Positions 1-8,775 of a stretch of DNA of 64,000 bases are shown piece by piece (position 1 is the first letter of the stretch; the number at the start of each line of letters is the position of its first letter). The notes beneath the pieces were generated by a model. The model was not told the origin of the DNA and searched no databases. It saw only the letters and a list, made by a program, of their open reading frames with translations. The position numbers were made by a program, and so were the translations under genes. The DNA is from Anaerolineae bacterium (lineage in GTDB: Bacteria > Chloroflexota > Anaerolineae > Anaerolineales > Anaerolineaceae). The DNA lies in assembly GCA_013178095.1 (NCBI GenBank), contig JABLXK010000003.1, forward strand, positions 248,001 to 312,000, written 5' to 3'.

Positions 1-799
1 TGGTCCCTGCCTTGTCGAAGGTCAGGCTCTTGGTAGCGCTGGTGGCGCCGGTGCTGTCGCTGACGTAGTAGGTGATCTTGCCGGCGTCCGTGGCTGTGAA
101 GCTGATGGTGTAGTCGTTATCGTACGGGCAGGCGTCCGGTTCGTGATCCTCCAGATCGGTGACCACGGCCGAAACGCGGAAGGCCTGGGCGGTGACGTCG
201 ATCTTGACGGTGTTGCCGGAAAAGAACACGCTGCCGTCTTCAGCTTGCAGCGACCAGGAACCGCTGAAGGTGCCCTCGGTTCCGGGGGCTTTCAATGGGA
301 CAGAGACAGTCACCGTGCCATCGGGAGCGACGGATTGGGTCAGGTTGACCGCAGCCGGCCCGCCCATTTGGTTGCCGGAGGCATATATTAACTTATAGTT
401 GGTGTTCCAGGTGCAGGTGCCGGTGTTCTTGAACGTCCACGATTTGGTGAAGCTCTCGTTGAAATTGAAATCGGTCCCGTCGGGAACCGTCTCGCTGACG
501 AATTCGGCCTGGTTGCAGGCGCGCGCGGTGGCGGCAGTGGTCGGCAGCGCCGCACCCAACGTGGCAGTTGGTATGACCGGTTGAGTAGGAGCAGCAGTCG
601 GTGGAATTTCAGTAGGCTGCGCACCCTGGGTGGGTATACCAATTGCCTGCACAGTGCCCGCTACCGCCGTGGCCAGCAATTCGGCATCGCTGATTTTCGT
701 TGCGGTCGGCTGCGCTTGCCCTCTGATCAAGGGAAAATTGCAGGAAATCAGAATCAACCCCAGCAGCGCCAGAGCTAATAATTTTTTGCTCAAAGTCAT
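1..799 (-). CDS. Lipoprotein with NBR1-type Ig domain (partial, runs off window edge)
   Basis: Only the N-terminal 266 residues are visible; the reading frame is open to base 1. It begins with a lipoprotein signal peptide: two Lys, a Leu/Ala-rich core and a lipobox ending ISC, with the lipid-accepting Cys at residue 20, so the product should sit on the outer face of the cytoplasmic membrane. A Pro/Thr/Ala-rich linker (about 45-95) leads to an NBR1-type Ig-like (FW) domain at about 100-203, recognised by SETVPDGTDF, a WTFKNTGTCTW core and GNQMGGP. A further beta-rich segment starts near 205. The two following genes on this strand are paralogues. The ligand is unknown. The ATG at 797-799 is the first in frame and directly precedes the signal peptide. 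Confidence 0.85.
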   Translation of the reverse strand, partial: MTLSKKLLALALLGLILISCNFPLIRGQAQPTATKISDAELLATAVAGTVQAIGIPTQGAQPTEIPPTAAPTQPVIPTATLGAALPTTAATARACNQAEFVSETVPDGTDFNFNESFTKSWTFKNTGTCTWNTNYKLIYASGNQMGGPAAVNLTQSVAPDGTVTVSVPLKAPGTEGTFSGSWSLQAEDGSVFFSGNTVKIDVTAQAFRVSAVVTDLEDHEPDACPYDNDYTISFTATDAGKITYYVSDSTGATSATKSLTFDKAGT

Positions 800-898
800 T
801 CAAACCTCCACTTTCATATACTCAGCTATATTAATAAAACCTTTCGCTGATTTTATCCAGAATTTATTCTACCGGAAAAAGAGGTTTTTAAACGACTG

Positions 899-926
899 AA
901 TAGGCCGGTCGGCGGCCGGCCTATTA
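899..926 (-). terminator. Hairpin between lipoprotein genes
   Basis: A long GC-rich inverted repeat (AATAGGCCGG paired with its complement) lies just after the stop codon of the next lipoprotein gene. There is only a weak U-run (a TTTAAAAA stretch follows on the minus strand), so termination efficiency is uncertain. Confidence 0.55.
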
Positions 927-947
927 ATCGTTGTGGATATACGTTAT

Positions 948-1697
948 TTATTCGACTTTGATCTTGACTGAGAGGGCACTGCCAAACTTGACATCATCGT
1001 CAGTCATGATCTGCCAGTAACCTAAATACGTACCGGCATCCGCGGGAGCGACCAGATCCAGCGAGAGGATGATTTGTTCACCAGGATCAATCTCGCCACC
1101 AAAGTTGATTTCGTCCGGGCCGCCCATCTGGTTGCCGCTCTTGAAGACCAGTTGATAGTCCTCATTCCATGTGCAGTAACCATCATTGCGCAGTGTCCAG
1201 GTTTTGGTGAATGCGTCGCCGCCGGCGAAGGTGGTGTTATCCTTGACGGTTTCACCCAGGAAAGTGGCGTACAAACATTCTTTTCCACGTTTGCGATTTT
1301 TGTCCCAGCCGCCTTTTTGATCCCAGTAGTCATCGTCGAAGCGATAGCAATAATCATCACCGGGTTGGCAGCGGTCGCAGTTATCGTCATCCCACGAATC
1401 GCAGCGGATGCAATCGTCGTCGTACGGATCGCAATGATAGCAATCTTCGTCATACGCATCGCATCTGTCGCCGCTGTATTCGTCTTCAGACTCGTCTTCA
1501 GATTCCGTCGGAACCTGGGTGGGCAGCGGTGCCAGCGTGGGGACGACCTCTTCGGCCGCTTTCTCCGCTTCCATTGCCGCCACCGTTTGGGCCACCGAGT
1601 CGGCCACTGCTGATTCTGTATCCACAAACGGGAAGTTGCACGCCGAAATCAGAAGGGCCAGGGCGACCAACAATGATAGGGTTGTACCTTTTTTCAT
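948..1697 (-). CDS. Lipoprotein with Asp/Cys-rich linker and NBR1-type Ig domain
   Basis: A predicted 249-residue lipoprotein, with lipobox ISAC (Cys 20). The start at 1697 is chosen because GGAGGTTCAA lies just upstream; an in-frame upstream Met would spoil the signal peptide. Residues 60-130 form an unusual acidic linker with eight Cys (79, 86, 89, 96, 99, 107, 110, 117), mostly as CxxC pairs separated by Asp/Tyr-rich stretches. Residues 140-247 are an NBR1-type Ig domain (FTKTWTLRNDGYCTWN, GNQMGGP). It shares the domain with both neighbouring lipoproteins, suggesting tandem duplication followed by linker divergence. The linker might bind metal or form disulfides outside the cell; this is inference. 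The substrate or partner is unknown. Confidence 0.85.
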   Translation of the reverse strand: MKKGTTLSLLVALALLISACNFPFVDTESAVADSVAQTVAAMEAEKAAEEVVPTLAPLPTQVPTESEDESEDEYSGDRCDAYDEDCYHCDPYDDDCIRCDSWDDDNCDRCQPGDDYCYRFDDDYWDQKGGWDKNRKRGKECLYATFLGETVKDNTTFAGGDAFTKTWTLRNDGYCTWNEDYQLVFKSGNQMGGPDEINFGGEIDPGEQIILSLDLVAPADAGTYLGYWQIMTDDDVKFGSALSVKIKVE

Positions 1698-1848
1698 TTG
1701 AACCTCCATTTTTATCTGTAATTCATACAGATAATCCACAAGATTGTTGATAGCCATTATGTTGCAATATTCATACCATAATTGGATATTTCAACGCCAA
1801 TTAATGGCTCCCTGACCAATCTTCTGGAGCAGCTTCCTTACAATTTGT

Positions 1849-2778
1849 TTATGGCGCGCTGACCCCGAACGGCGAAATGCTGGCGGAATTGTTGCCTTCA
1901 TCGCTCTCGTCCACCGAATCATTCACGTCGATGTACACCACCGAGGTCTTATTGACCGGGTACCAGCTGCTGAAGGTGAAATCGCATTCCATCAGGACGC
2001 TGCCGCCCGCCACCAGCCCGCCGGAAATGTTCCAGTTGCAGCTCGGTTCGGCGAAGGTGGAAAGCCCATACCATTGCATCCTGAAACCGCCGCTGTCGGC
2101 ATCGCCGTCGTTATGCGCGCGCACGCGCACATGCGCGTTTTCGCCCATCACCGGCGTGGGGGGGTTGATCGAGAATTCCGTGATGGTCAGGTCGGGTTTC
2201 GCTTCTTCTTCGGGTTCAACCACGTCGATTGCCACCCAGATGTTGTAAACGAAGGTTTCTCCTTCGTCATCCACCACCTGCCAGGTGCCCTTGTACGAAC
2301 CGGGGGTGTTTGGGGCTTTTAATTCGACCGCGATGTCGATCTGCTCATTCGGCCCAACGCTGTGGGCCAGTTTCTGGCTGTTGGGTCCGCCCATTTGGTC
2401 GCCGCTGCCGAATTTCAGGCGGTAATCCGTGTTCCAGGTGCAAGTGCCGACGTTCTTCAGCCGCCAGCTCTTGGTGAAGGGTTCACCCGGCTCAAAGTCC
2501 GTACCGTCCGGGACCGTTTCGCTGATGTAATAGGCGTCGTTGCAGGGCAAGGGCGTTTTAGTGGGGGGCACCGCCTCGGTGTCCTGCGGTTTGGTCGTGG
2601 CGGTCGCTTCAACTGCCTGGGTGAAGGTCTGTCCGCCGCTGGCGGTCAGCGTGGCGGCGATGGCCGTCTGGATGGCTGATTGCTCGTCCTGCTCGTCGCC
2701 TCCGAAGGAAATCTTGCAGGCTGTGACCACCAGCAGCATCGCCAGCGCTGCAATCAATACGTGCTTCATCTTGCGCAT
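1849..2778 (-). CDS. Lipoprotein with NBR1-type Ig domain and CARDB domain
   Basis: A predicted 309-residue lipoprotein. The signal peptide ends in VVTAC with the lipidated Cys at residue 21, and AGGAGGTAAC precedes the ATG at 2778. A Thr/Pro linker is followed by an NBR1-type Ig domain at about 80-190 (SETVPDGTDF, FTKSWRLKNVGTCTWN, GDQMGGP). A CARDB-like adhesion fold follows at about 195-300 (PDLTITEFSINPPTPVMGEN, then a SDEGNNSAS end). It is the last of three paralogous genes in tandem. An extracellular binding or cell-surface role is likely from the folds, but no ligand can be named. Confidence 0.85.
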   Translation of the reverse strand: MRKMKHVLIAALAMLLVVTACKISFGGDEQDEQSAIQTAIAATLTASGGQTFTQAVEATATTKPQDTEAVPPTKTPLPCNDAYYISETVPDGTDFEPGEPFTKSWRLKNVGTCTWNTDYRLKFGSGDQMGGPNSQKLAHSVGPNEQIDIAVELKAPNTPGSYKGTWQVVDDEGETFVYNIWVAIDVVEPEEEAKPDLTITEFSINPPTPVMGENAHVRVRAHNDGDADSGGFRMQWYGLSTFAEPSCNWNISGGLVAGGSVLMECDFTFSSWYPVNKTSVVYIDVNDSVDESDEGNNSASISPFGVSAP

Positions 2779-2851
2779 GTTACCTCCTGTATGTACGGTG
2801 AGTGAACAAACGTAAATTCATTATATAGGATTTCGGGCGGCCAATAAACGG

Positions 2852-2857
2852 TATAAT
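2852..2857 (+). promoter_or_regulatory. -10 element TATAAT upstream of the glycosyltransferase
   Basis: A perfect TATAAT lies 35 bases before the TTG start of the dolichol-phosphate-mannose-synthase-like gene. No convincing -35 box is visible. Confidence 0.5.
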
Positions 2858-2891
2858 CTGAAGAAAATTCAGACAATCACAGGACGCCAAA

Positions 2892-3620
2892 TTGAAAATC
2901 ACCCTGGTCATTCCCACCTACAACGAAGCCGAAAACCTGCCCAAAATCCTGCAAGCCTTGTTTGCTTTGCCCCTGCCGGATCTGAACGTGCTGGTGGTGG
3001 ACGATAACAGCCGCGACGGCACCGGCGAGATCGCCGAAGAGCTCAAGAAAACTTACACAGGCAAACTGGACGTGATGCACCGCGCCGGCAAATTGGGCCT
3101 GGGCAGCGCTTACATCCAGGCTTTCACGCGCCTGCTGGCCGGCGACTCGGACGCCATCGGGCAAATGGACGCCGATTTTTCGCACGAACCGGCCAAAGTG
3201 CTGGAGTTGGTTGAGGCGATGAAAACTTGCGATATGGCGCTGGGTTCGCGCTATGTGCCCGGCGGCAATCTGGATAAAAACTGGCCGATCTGGCGCAAGT
3301 GGCTCTCCACTTTTGGTAATTTCTACGCGCGCACCATCCTGGGCATGCCCGTGCGCGACATCACCGGCGGCTTCCGCCTGTGGAAACGCGCCACCCTGGC
3401 GGCCATGCCGCTGGAACGCGTGCGTTCGAACGGTTATATTTTTCAAGTGGAAATGGCCTACGTGGCCGATCGGTTGGGCTTTCACTTTAAAGAAATCCCG
3501 ATCTATTTCGCGGAACGAAAATACGGGCAATCGAAAATGTCGCTGCGCATCCAACTGGAAGCCGCCCTGCGCGTTTGGTCGCTGCGCGCACAGTACCGCG
3601 ACCTGAAACCCCTCAAGTAA
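2892..3620 (+). CDS. Polyprenol-phosphate mannosyltransferase (GT2, DPM1-like)
   Basis: This 242-residue GT2 enzyme resembles dolichol/polyprenol monophosphomannose synthases, which transfer mannose (or glucose) from a nucleotide sugar to a lipid phosphate on the cytoplasmic membrane face. It starts with the family signature IPTYNEAENLP, followed by VVDDNSRDGTGE and the metal-binding QMDADFSH. GSRYVPGG, the DITGGFRLW segment and the FAERKYGQSKMS end are typical. There are no C-terminal membrane helices, matching the soluble short form of the family. The start is a TTG preceded by AGGA. Its last 8 bases overlap the convergent rsmA gene. The sugar donor cannot be told from sequence. Confidence 0.85.
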   Translation: MKITLVIPTYNEAENLPKILQALFALPLPDLNVLVVDDNSRDGTGEIAEELKKTYTGKLDVMHRAGKLGLGSAYIQAFTRLLAGDSDAIGQMDADFSHEPAKVLELVEAMKTCDMALGSRYVPGGNLDKNWPIWRKWLSTFGNFYARTILGMPVRDITGGFRLWKRATLAAMPLERVRSNGYIFQVEMAYVADRLGFHFKEIPIYFAERKYGQSKMSLRIQLEAALRVWSLRAQYRDLKPLK

Positions 3621-4467
3621 TCAGGTTTTGCTGCGCTTTAAGCTGCAAGCTGGCGTCCGCCAGCCGGCCCCATTCCTCCAGCGTGAGCGTTTGGGCGCGG
3701 CGCTGCGCGTCGATCGCAGCCTTTTCCAGCAGGCGCGCCGCGCCTTCAGCGCCCAGGCCGGCATAGCCGGACAACGCGTTATGCAGCATCTTGCGCTTGT
3801 GGCTGAATGCGGCCTTCGCAAGATTGAAAAACTCGGCCAGATGCTCCTGCGGGATGAGCGGATTTTCCAGCAGTTCCACGGTCAGCACTGCCGAATCCAC
3901 CTTGGGCGCCGGGTAAAAAGCGCCGGCCGGAATGGCCAGCGCTACGCGCGGATTGCCGAACACCTGCACGCTCAAGGCCAGCAGCGAAAGGTCGCCCGCT
4001 TTGGCGCAAATGCGCTGGGCTACTTCCTTTTGAATGGTCAGAGTCATGCGCCCGGGTTTCACGCCGGATTCCAGCAAGTGGCGGATGAGGGCAGAGGTGA
4101 TGTAATACGGAATATTGGCAACCACCTGGTAACCGGGCTGCCGCATCCATTCGCCGGGATCCGTTTCCATCATGTCGGCGTTCACCAGCGTCACGTTGTC
4201 GAAATCCTTGAGCACCTTTTTCAGCACCGGCATAAAGCGGCCGTCCATCTCCACTGCGCACACGCGCCCGGCGCTGGCCGCCAGGTAGCGCGTCAGGCTG
4301 CCCAGCCCGGCGCCGATCTCCAGCACCTCGTCCTGCGGGCTAACGCCCGCCGCTTCCACGATGCGCTGCAAATAGGTATCGTCCACCAGGAAATTTTGGC
4401 CTAAACCCTTTTTAGGATGCAGGCCGTAATCTTTTAAGATGGATTGCACCGGCAGGGGGGAAAGCAT
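3613..4467 (-). CDS. rsmA: 16S rRNA dimethyladenosine transferase RsmA (KsgA)
   Basis: RsmA dimethylates two adjacent adenines in the helix 45 loop of 16S rRNA during small-subunit maturation. The 284-residue protein has normal length. It carries the N-terminal HPKKGLGQNFLVD motif, the SAM-binding VLEIGAGLGSLT, the acidic motif II (AVEMDGRF) and the catalytic VANIPYYITS motif. Its ATG overlaps the stop codon of the upstream 3D-domain gene (TGATG), so the two are translationally coupled. The pairing of a G5/3D cell-wall protein with rsmA recalls yabE-ksgA in Firmicutes. Confidence 0.96.
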   Translation of the reverse strand: MLSPLPVQSILKDYGLHPKKGLGQNFLVDDTYLQRIVEAAGVSPQDEVLEIGAGLGSLTRYLAASAGRVCAVEMDGRFMPVLKKVLKDFDNVTLVNADMMETDPGEWMRQPGYQVVANIPYYITSALIRHLLESGVKPGRMTLTIQKEVAQRICAKAGDLSLLALSVQVFGNPRVALAIPAGAFYPAPKVDSAVLTVELLENPLIPQEHLAEFFNLAKAAFSHKRKMLHNALSGYAGLGAEGAARLLEKAAIDAQRRAQTLTLEEWGRLADASLQLKAQQNLIT

Positions 4468-5681
4468 CAGGGCAGATCTCCCGTGAAACCGGAGGGAACC
4501 GGGGTCATGAAATAAACCGTCAGGTTCCTGCTCCAGGAAACGTAATCAGCGGTTGGGATAAAAACGTCCAGCCAGGCTTTGCCCGAGCAGCCCGGGCACA
4601 CGTCCGTAACGGTGGCCACGCCGTAACCGGGCACGCAGATGCTGCTGCCTTTGAGTATCTTGTACCATTCCGGGCTGACCGCCACCATGCCATAGGTCGG
4701 CCACACGCCGGAGGCGGTGGTTTGGCCGGTGTCGTGATAGGATGTCACGTACACCTCCTTAGCCAGCCAGTAATCCACGTAACATTCGCTGTCCGCCGAG
4801 CGCTGCACTACCACGTTGCTGCCGTAAGCGGTGATTTGGTTGACCGGCTGCCTGGAGATCCATTCCTGTTCCACCGCGCGCGAGACTTCCTGTCCGTTTT
4901 CGTAGCGCACGCGCACACTGGAAACCCGCACACCATTTTCGCCGGTCTGGCGCACTTCTTCAGTGCCCACGTTCAAGTCGGCATCTGCCACGCGCTCTTC
5001 CGCATAGGCGATCGCGCTCTCTTCCAGGATAGTTTCCTCACGCACGCGCACCACGCGGATGAGCCCATCCGCCGGGATAGGCTGGTCTTCAGCCGGAACA
5101 GAAGTATCCAGATTCTGCAGCGCCACGCCCGCTTCGGCCAGCGCCTCGCCCACCGTTTGCGCTGAGGAAGAGATCGAAAATTGTTTATCTCCCACCTGAA
5201 CACTGAGCGGAGTCGCGCTGAGCAGTTCCACCTGCACCGGCGCGTTGAGCGGGGAATTGAGGGGCAGCGAAATGCGGTCACCTCCAGTGAGAGCAATGCC
5301 CTGCTCCCACAGCGCTTCGCCCAGCGTCGGTGCGGAAGAATAGAAGACGCGCTGGCCGGTCGCGCCGATGAGCGTTATGGGGTAAGCCGGTTGATAGACC
5401 AGCTTCTGCCCCTGGCGGGCGGCCAGGCGGAAACTCGCGTCGATTTTCAGGCCTGAATACAGGATGGAGTCTCCCGGGAACAGCCGGATGCCGGCCTTGC
5501 CCAGCCAGTTGGCCGCGATGGGATCGCTGACCTGGATGGTCACGGGTTCCGCCGCATTCTTGACCCAAACCTGGGCACTGTAGGCTTTGGGGGTAACGAA
5601 CCAGGCGTACAGGATCAGCAGAATCCCAACCGCCAGCAAAACCGCCGCCGCCGGACGGCCGAATTTTTTGAGCATCTTCAT
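4467..5681 (-). CDS. G5/DUF348 and 3D domain cell-wall protein
   Basis: A 404-residue exported protein with an N-terminal membrane anchor (hydrophobic residues about 10-30). It contains two or three DUF348-type repeats (segments like GEALWEQGI and VGEALAEAGV), a G5 domain (about 195-280, ending near RQTGENGVRVSSVRV) and a C-terminal 3D domain named for its three Asp residues (YHDTGQTTASG, VTDVCPGCSGKAWLDVFIP). This arrangement matches YabE/RpfB-like proteins that act on or bind peptidoglycan; the 3D domain is related to lytic transglycosylases. The Met at 5681 is preferred because the upstream in-frame Met codons fall inside the tRNA-Phe gene or its terminator. A TACAAT motif just upstream suggests a leaderless or very short 5' end. 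Confidence 0.85.
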   Translation of the reverse strand: MKMLKKFGRPAAAVLLAVGILLILYAWFVTPKAYSAQVWVKNAAEPVTIQVSDPIAANWLGKAGIRLFPGDSILYSGLKIDASFRLAARQGQKLVYQPAYPITLIGATGQRVFYSSAPTLGEALWEQGIALTGGDRISLPLNSPLNAPVQVELLSATPLSVQVGDKQFSISSSAQTVGEALAEAGVALQNLDTSVPAEDQPIPADGLIRVVRVREETILEESAIAYAEERVADADLNVGTEEVRQTGENGVRVSSVRVRYENGQEVSRAVEQEWISRQPVNQITAYGSNVVVQRSADSECYVDYWLAKEVYVTSYHDTGQTTASGVWPTYGMVAVSPEWYKILKGSSICVPGYGVATVTDVCPGCSGKAWLDVFIPTADYVSWSRNLTVYFMTPVPSGFTGDLP

Positions 5682-5701
5682 CGCGGAGATTGTATCAGAA
5701 A

Positions 5702-5727
5702 AAGAAAAACCCCTCGCGGGGGGTTTG
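5702..5727 (-). terminator. Terminator of tRNA-Phe
   Basis: On the minus strand a stem AAACCCC/GGGGTTT closes over a short loop and is followed by TTTCTTTTT. It lies immediately downstream of tRNA-Phe and upstream of the 3D-domain gene. Confidence 0.8.
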
Positions 5728-5729
5728 AA

Positions 5730-5802
5730 TGCCGAGAGCCAGAATCGAACTGGCGACACCGCGATTTTCAGTCGCGTGCTCTACCAACTGAGCTATCTCG
5801 GC
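5730..5802 (-). tRNA. tRNA-Phe (GAA)
   Basis: The 73-nt cloverleaf starts GCCGAGATAGCTCAG and closes with CTCTCGGC plus discriminator A. The anticodon loop reads CTGAAAATC, giving GAA. The TTCGATTC T-arm is intact. CCA is not encoded. Confidence 0.96.
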
Positions 5803-5814
5803 ACAGAGAAGTGA

Positions 5815-5843
5815 ATTCTACCCGGTAGCCCAAGGCTTGTCAA
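5815..5843 (-). promoter_or_regulatory. Sigma70-type promoter of tRNA-Phe
   Basis: On the minus strand TTGACA (5838-5843) and TAGAAT (5815-5820) are separated by exactly 17 bases, and the tRNA begins 13 bases after the -10 box. Confidence 0.85.
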
Positions 5844-5983
5844 GCAAACCAGACGAAAAAACAAAAAGCAGAATCTTGCGCTAAAATTGGGCCATAACCG
5901 GCAATGCCATCGAACTGCTTGTTTATTATGATTAATAATATAATATTGATGTTTATTGATTAACTGATCCATGGAGTAGAAAT

Positions 5984-7348
5984 TTGTCCAGCATCCATAC
6001 TAAAAAAATTCTAATCGCTCTGCTTTCCGTCAGCATAGCGCTGCTGTCGTTTACCCCGCTCCTGGCCCAGGAAACCGCCAGCGGTACGGTCAATATCTAT
6101 TTCTTTTGGGGCGACGGCTGCCCGCACTGCGCAGAAGAAGAACCATTTCTGAATGCGCTGGTCAGCGAGAACAACCGCGCGAACCTGGTTTCGTACGAAG
6201 TCTGGTACAACGAGGACAACCGGCAAATCCTGGAGGATTTCAGCGCAGCCCTGGATTTCGAACCTGGCGCCGTGCCGGTGACTATCATCGGCGACCGTTA
6301 CTGGATCGGTTTTCGCGAAGAATACAAATCCGAGATAGACGCCGCGCTGCAAGCCGCGCTGAATGATCCCAATCCCGTCGATGTCGGAGCCGCCCTGGCT
6401 GCGGCGCCTGAAACGCGAACGCCGGCCGCTGCCGGGCAGCCCGCGGCCGCCGCGGAAATCATCACCCTGCCCCTCATCGGCCAAATCGACCTTACCAGGC
6501 AATCGCTGGCTTTCAGCACCGCCGTCATCGGTTTCGTGGACGGATTCAACCCCTGCTCGCTGTGGGTGCTGAGTGTGCTGCTGGCGCTGACCCTGCACAG
6601 CGGTTCGCGCAAAAAAATCCTGGCGGTCGGCCTCACCTTCCTGCTGGTGACCACCATCGTCTATAGCCTGTTCATCACCGGCGTCTTCACTCTACTCTCC
6701 TACGTCGGTTACCTGAAGTGGATTCAGGTCGCGGTGGCCCTGATGGCTCTGGTTTTCGGGCTGGTGAACCTGAAAGACTACTTCTGGTACAAGGAGGGCT
6801 TGTCGTTCACCATCTCCGATAAGCACAAACCCAAGCTCTACAAGGATATGCGCAGCACGGTCACCGATACGCGCTCGATGCTGGGACTGATCGGTTCCTC
6901 CGCCGCGCTGGCAGTGGGTGTTTCCTTTATAGAATTCTCATGCACAGCCGGTTTCCCGGTGATCTGGAGCAACCTGATCGCTGCCAACGACGTGGGGGTG
7001 TGGCAGTTTATACTGCTGCTGGGTCTGTACATGTTTATCTACCTGCTGGATGAGCTGGCGGTGTTCAGTTCAGTCGCGGTAACTATGCGCGCCAGCCGCG
7101 TGGAGGAAAAGCATGGCCGCCTGCTGAAACTGGTCAGCGGGGCGCTCATGCTGACCCTCGCGATCGTGATGCTGGTCAACCCGCAGTGGATGAACGGCAT
7201 TGGTTCTTCCCTGCTGGTGTTCCTGGCGGCTTCGCTGGCCACCGCCCTGATCTACCTCATCCACCGCAAACTTTTACCGCGCTTCGGCATCCTGATCGGC
7301 AGCGAGTTGCAGCCTGAGAAAATCCGTAAACACCCTAAACGCTCGTGA
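5984..7348 (+). CDS. Thioredoxin-fold domain fused to CcdA/DsbD-like membrane domain
   Basis: A 454-residue protein with a cleavable-type signal sequence (about 1-29), a periplasm-facing thioredoxin/glutaredoxin fold (about 32-125) carrying the redox motif CPHC in FFWGDGCPHCAEEEP, and a C-terminal polytopic domain (about 175-440). The membrane part has the CcdA-type motifs DGFNPC and EFSCTAGFPVIW, each with a Cys expected to relay electrons across the membrane. The fusion would move reducing power from cytoplasmic thioredoxin to its own extracytoplasmic thioredoxin domain. The start is a TTG with GGAG seven bases upstream. The final partner protein is not evident from the neighbours. Confidence 0.85.
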   Translation: MSSIHTKKILIALLSVSIALLSFTPLLAQETASGTVNIYFFWGDGCPHCAEEEPFLNALVSENNRANLVSYEVWYNEDNRQILEDFSAALDFEPGAVPVTIIGDRYWIGFREEYKSEIDAALQAALNDPNPVDVGAALAAAPETRTPAAAGQPAAAAEIITLPLIGQIDLTRQSLAFSTAVIGFVDGFNPCSLWVLSVLLALTLHSGSRKKILAVGLTFLLVTTIVYSLFITGVFTLLSYVGYLKWIQVAVALMALVFGLVNLKDYFWYKEGLSFTISDKHKPKLYKDMRSTVTDTRSMLGLIGSSAALAVGVSFIEFSCTAGFPVIWSNLIAANDVGVWQFILLLGLYMFIYLLDELAVFSSVAVTMRASRVEEKHGRLLKLVSGALMLTLAIVMLVNPQWMNGIGSSLLVFLAASLATALIYLIHRKLLPRFGILIGSELQPEKIRKHPKRS

Positions 7349-7387
7349 TGGTTTGCTGAACAAATCCTCTGCTTAGATTGCAAATAA

Positions 7388-7420
7388 CAGGCTCCCGATA
7401 ATTGTTTATTCGGGAGCCTG
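7388..7420. terminator. Bidirectional terminator between ccdA-like gene and metY
   Basis: An 11-bp perfect inverted repeat (CAGGCTCCCGA ... TCGGGAGCCTG) lies between the convergent genes, followed by TTTC on the plus strand. Confidence 0.7.
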
Positions 7421-7425
7421 TTTCA

Positions 7426-8724
7426 TCAAGCCGCATCAAGCGCCTGATTGAGATCCCACAGAATATCCTCGATATCTTCCAACCCGATGCTGAGCCGGAT
7501 GAAGTCCGGCGAAACGCCGGCGCTCTTCAATTGTTCTTCATTTAATTGGCTGTGCGTAGTGGTGGCGGGATGGATCGCCAGGCTTTTAGCGTCGCCCACG
7601 TTGGCCAGATGGGTGAACAACTTCAGGCTCTCGATGAACTTGCGGCCGGCAGGTATGCCGCCTTTGATGCCAAAGCCCAGCATGGCGCCCGGACCTTTGG
7701 GGAAATACTTGCGGGCGGCTTCATAATCCGGGCTGTCCGCCAAACCCGGATAAGCCACCCAGGCAACCTTTTCGTGTTTTCTGAGGAATTCCGCCGCTTT
7801 TTGAGCATTGGCAACGTGGCGATCCATGCGCAGGCTGAGCGTCTCCAGCCCTTGCAGCAGCAGGAAAGAATTAAATGGCGAGATGCAGCCTCCAAAATCG
7901 CGCAGAATCTGCACGCGGGCTTTGGTGATAAAAGCCGCCGCGCCCAGCGAAGCGAAAACCAGGCCGTGGTAGGAATCGTCCGGTTGGTTGAAATTAGGAA
8001 AACGCGGATTGCCTTCCCATTTGAAATTGCCGCCATCCACGATCACGCCGCCGATGGAGGTGCCGTGCCCGCCGATGAATTTGGTGGCGGAGTGCACCAC
8101 GATATTGGCGCCATACTCAAACGGCCGCAGCAGGTAGGGGGTGGCGAAGGTGTTGTCGATCATCAGCGGGATGCCGAATTCCCGCGCGATCCCGGCCACT
8201 TCCTCCAGCGGGAAGACGTTGATGAGCGGATTACCCAGCGATTCGCCGTACAGGATCTTGGTGTTGGGGCGGATGGCTTTGCGGAAATTCTGCGGATTGC
8301 GCGAATCCACAAAGCTGACCTCGATTCCCAGCCTCGGAAAGGTGTAGGCGAACTGGGTATAGGTACCGCCATATAGCGTAGAAGCCGAGACGATGTGGTC
8401 GCCGGCGCCCACCATTGCCAGGATAGCCTGCGCCTGGGCGGCATGGCCTGAGGCCACCGCCAGCGCACCCACACCGCCCTCCAGGCTGGCAACGCGCTGT
8501 TCGAACACGTCGCTGGTGGGGTTCATGATGCGCGTGTAAATATTTCCGGGTTCTTTTAACATGAACAGGTTGGCGGCGTGCTCCGCGCTGTCGAAAGCGT
8601 AGGAAGTGGTCTGGTAGATCGGCACCGCCATGGAGCGGGTAGTCGGGTCGGGCTGCTGGCCGGCATGCAGTTGCCGGGTGTTGAATCCGAATTGTCTGGT
8701 TTTCTCTTTGTCAGTCATCATCAT
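7426..8724 (-). CDS. metY: O-acetylhomoserine sulfhydrylase MetY
   Basis: A PLP enzyme of the Cys/Met metabolism family that makes homocysteine from O-acetylhomoserine and sulfide. The 432-residue length fits MetY. Family features include FNTRQLHAG near the N-terminus, the SGHAAQAQAI PLP-phosphate region, DNTFATPYLLRP and the PLP-binding Lys in HSATKFIGGHG. The gene follows metA by about 50 bases and must share its SAM-riboswitch-controlled transcript. A Glu in MetA (see that entry) also predicts acetylhomoserine as substrate, so the two genes agree. Confidence 0.94.
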   Translation of the reverse strand: MMMTDKEKTRQFGFNTRQLHAGQQPDPTTRSMAVPIYQTTSYAFDSAEHAANLFMLKEPGNIYTRIMNPTSDVFEQRVASLEGGVGALAVASGHAAQAQAILAMVGAGDHIVSASTLYGGTYTQFAYTFPRLGIEVSFVDSRNPQNFRKAIRPNTKILYGESLGNPLINVFPLEEVAGIAREFGIPLMIDNTFATPYLLRPFEYGANIVVHSATKFIGGHGTSIGGVIVDGGNFKWEGNPRFPNFNQPDDSYHGLVFASLGAAAFITKARVQILRDFGGCISPFNSFLLLQGLETLSLRMDRHVANAQKAAEFLRKHEKVAWVAYPGLADSPDYEAARKYFPKGPGAMLGFGIKGGIPAGRKFIESLKLFTHLANVGDAKSLAIHPATTTHSQLNEEQLKSAGVSPDFIRLSIGLEDIEDILWDLNQALDAA

Positions 8725-8775
8725 TTTTCCTTTTTTAGTTTACGGATGAGATATCATGGTTCATCTTATAAAAAG

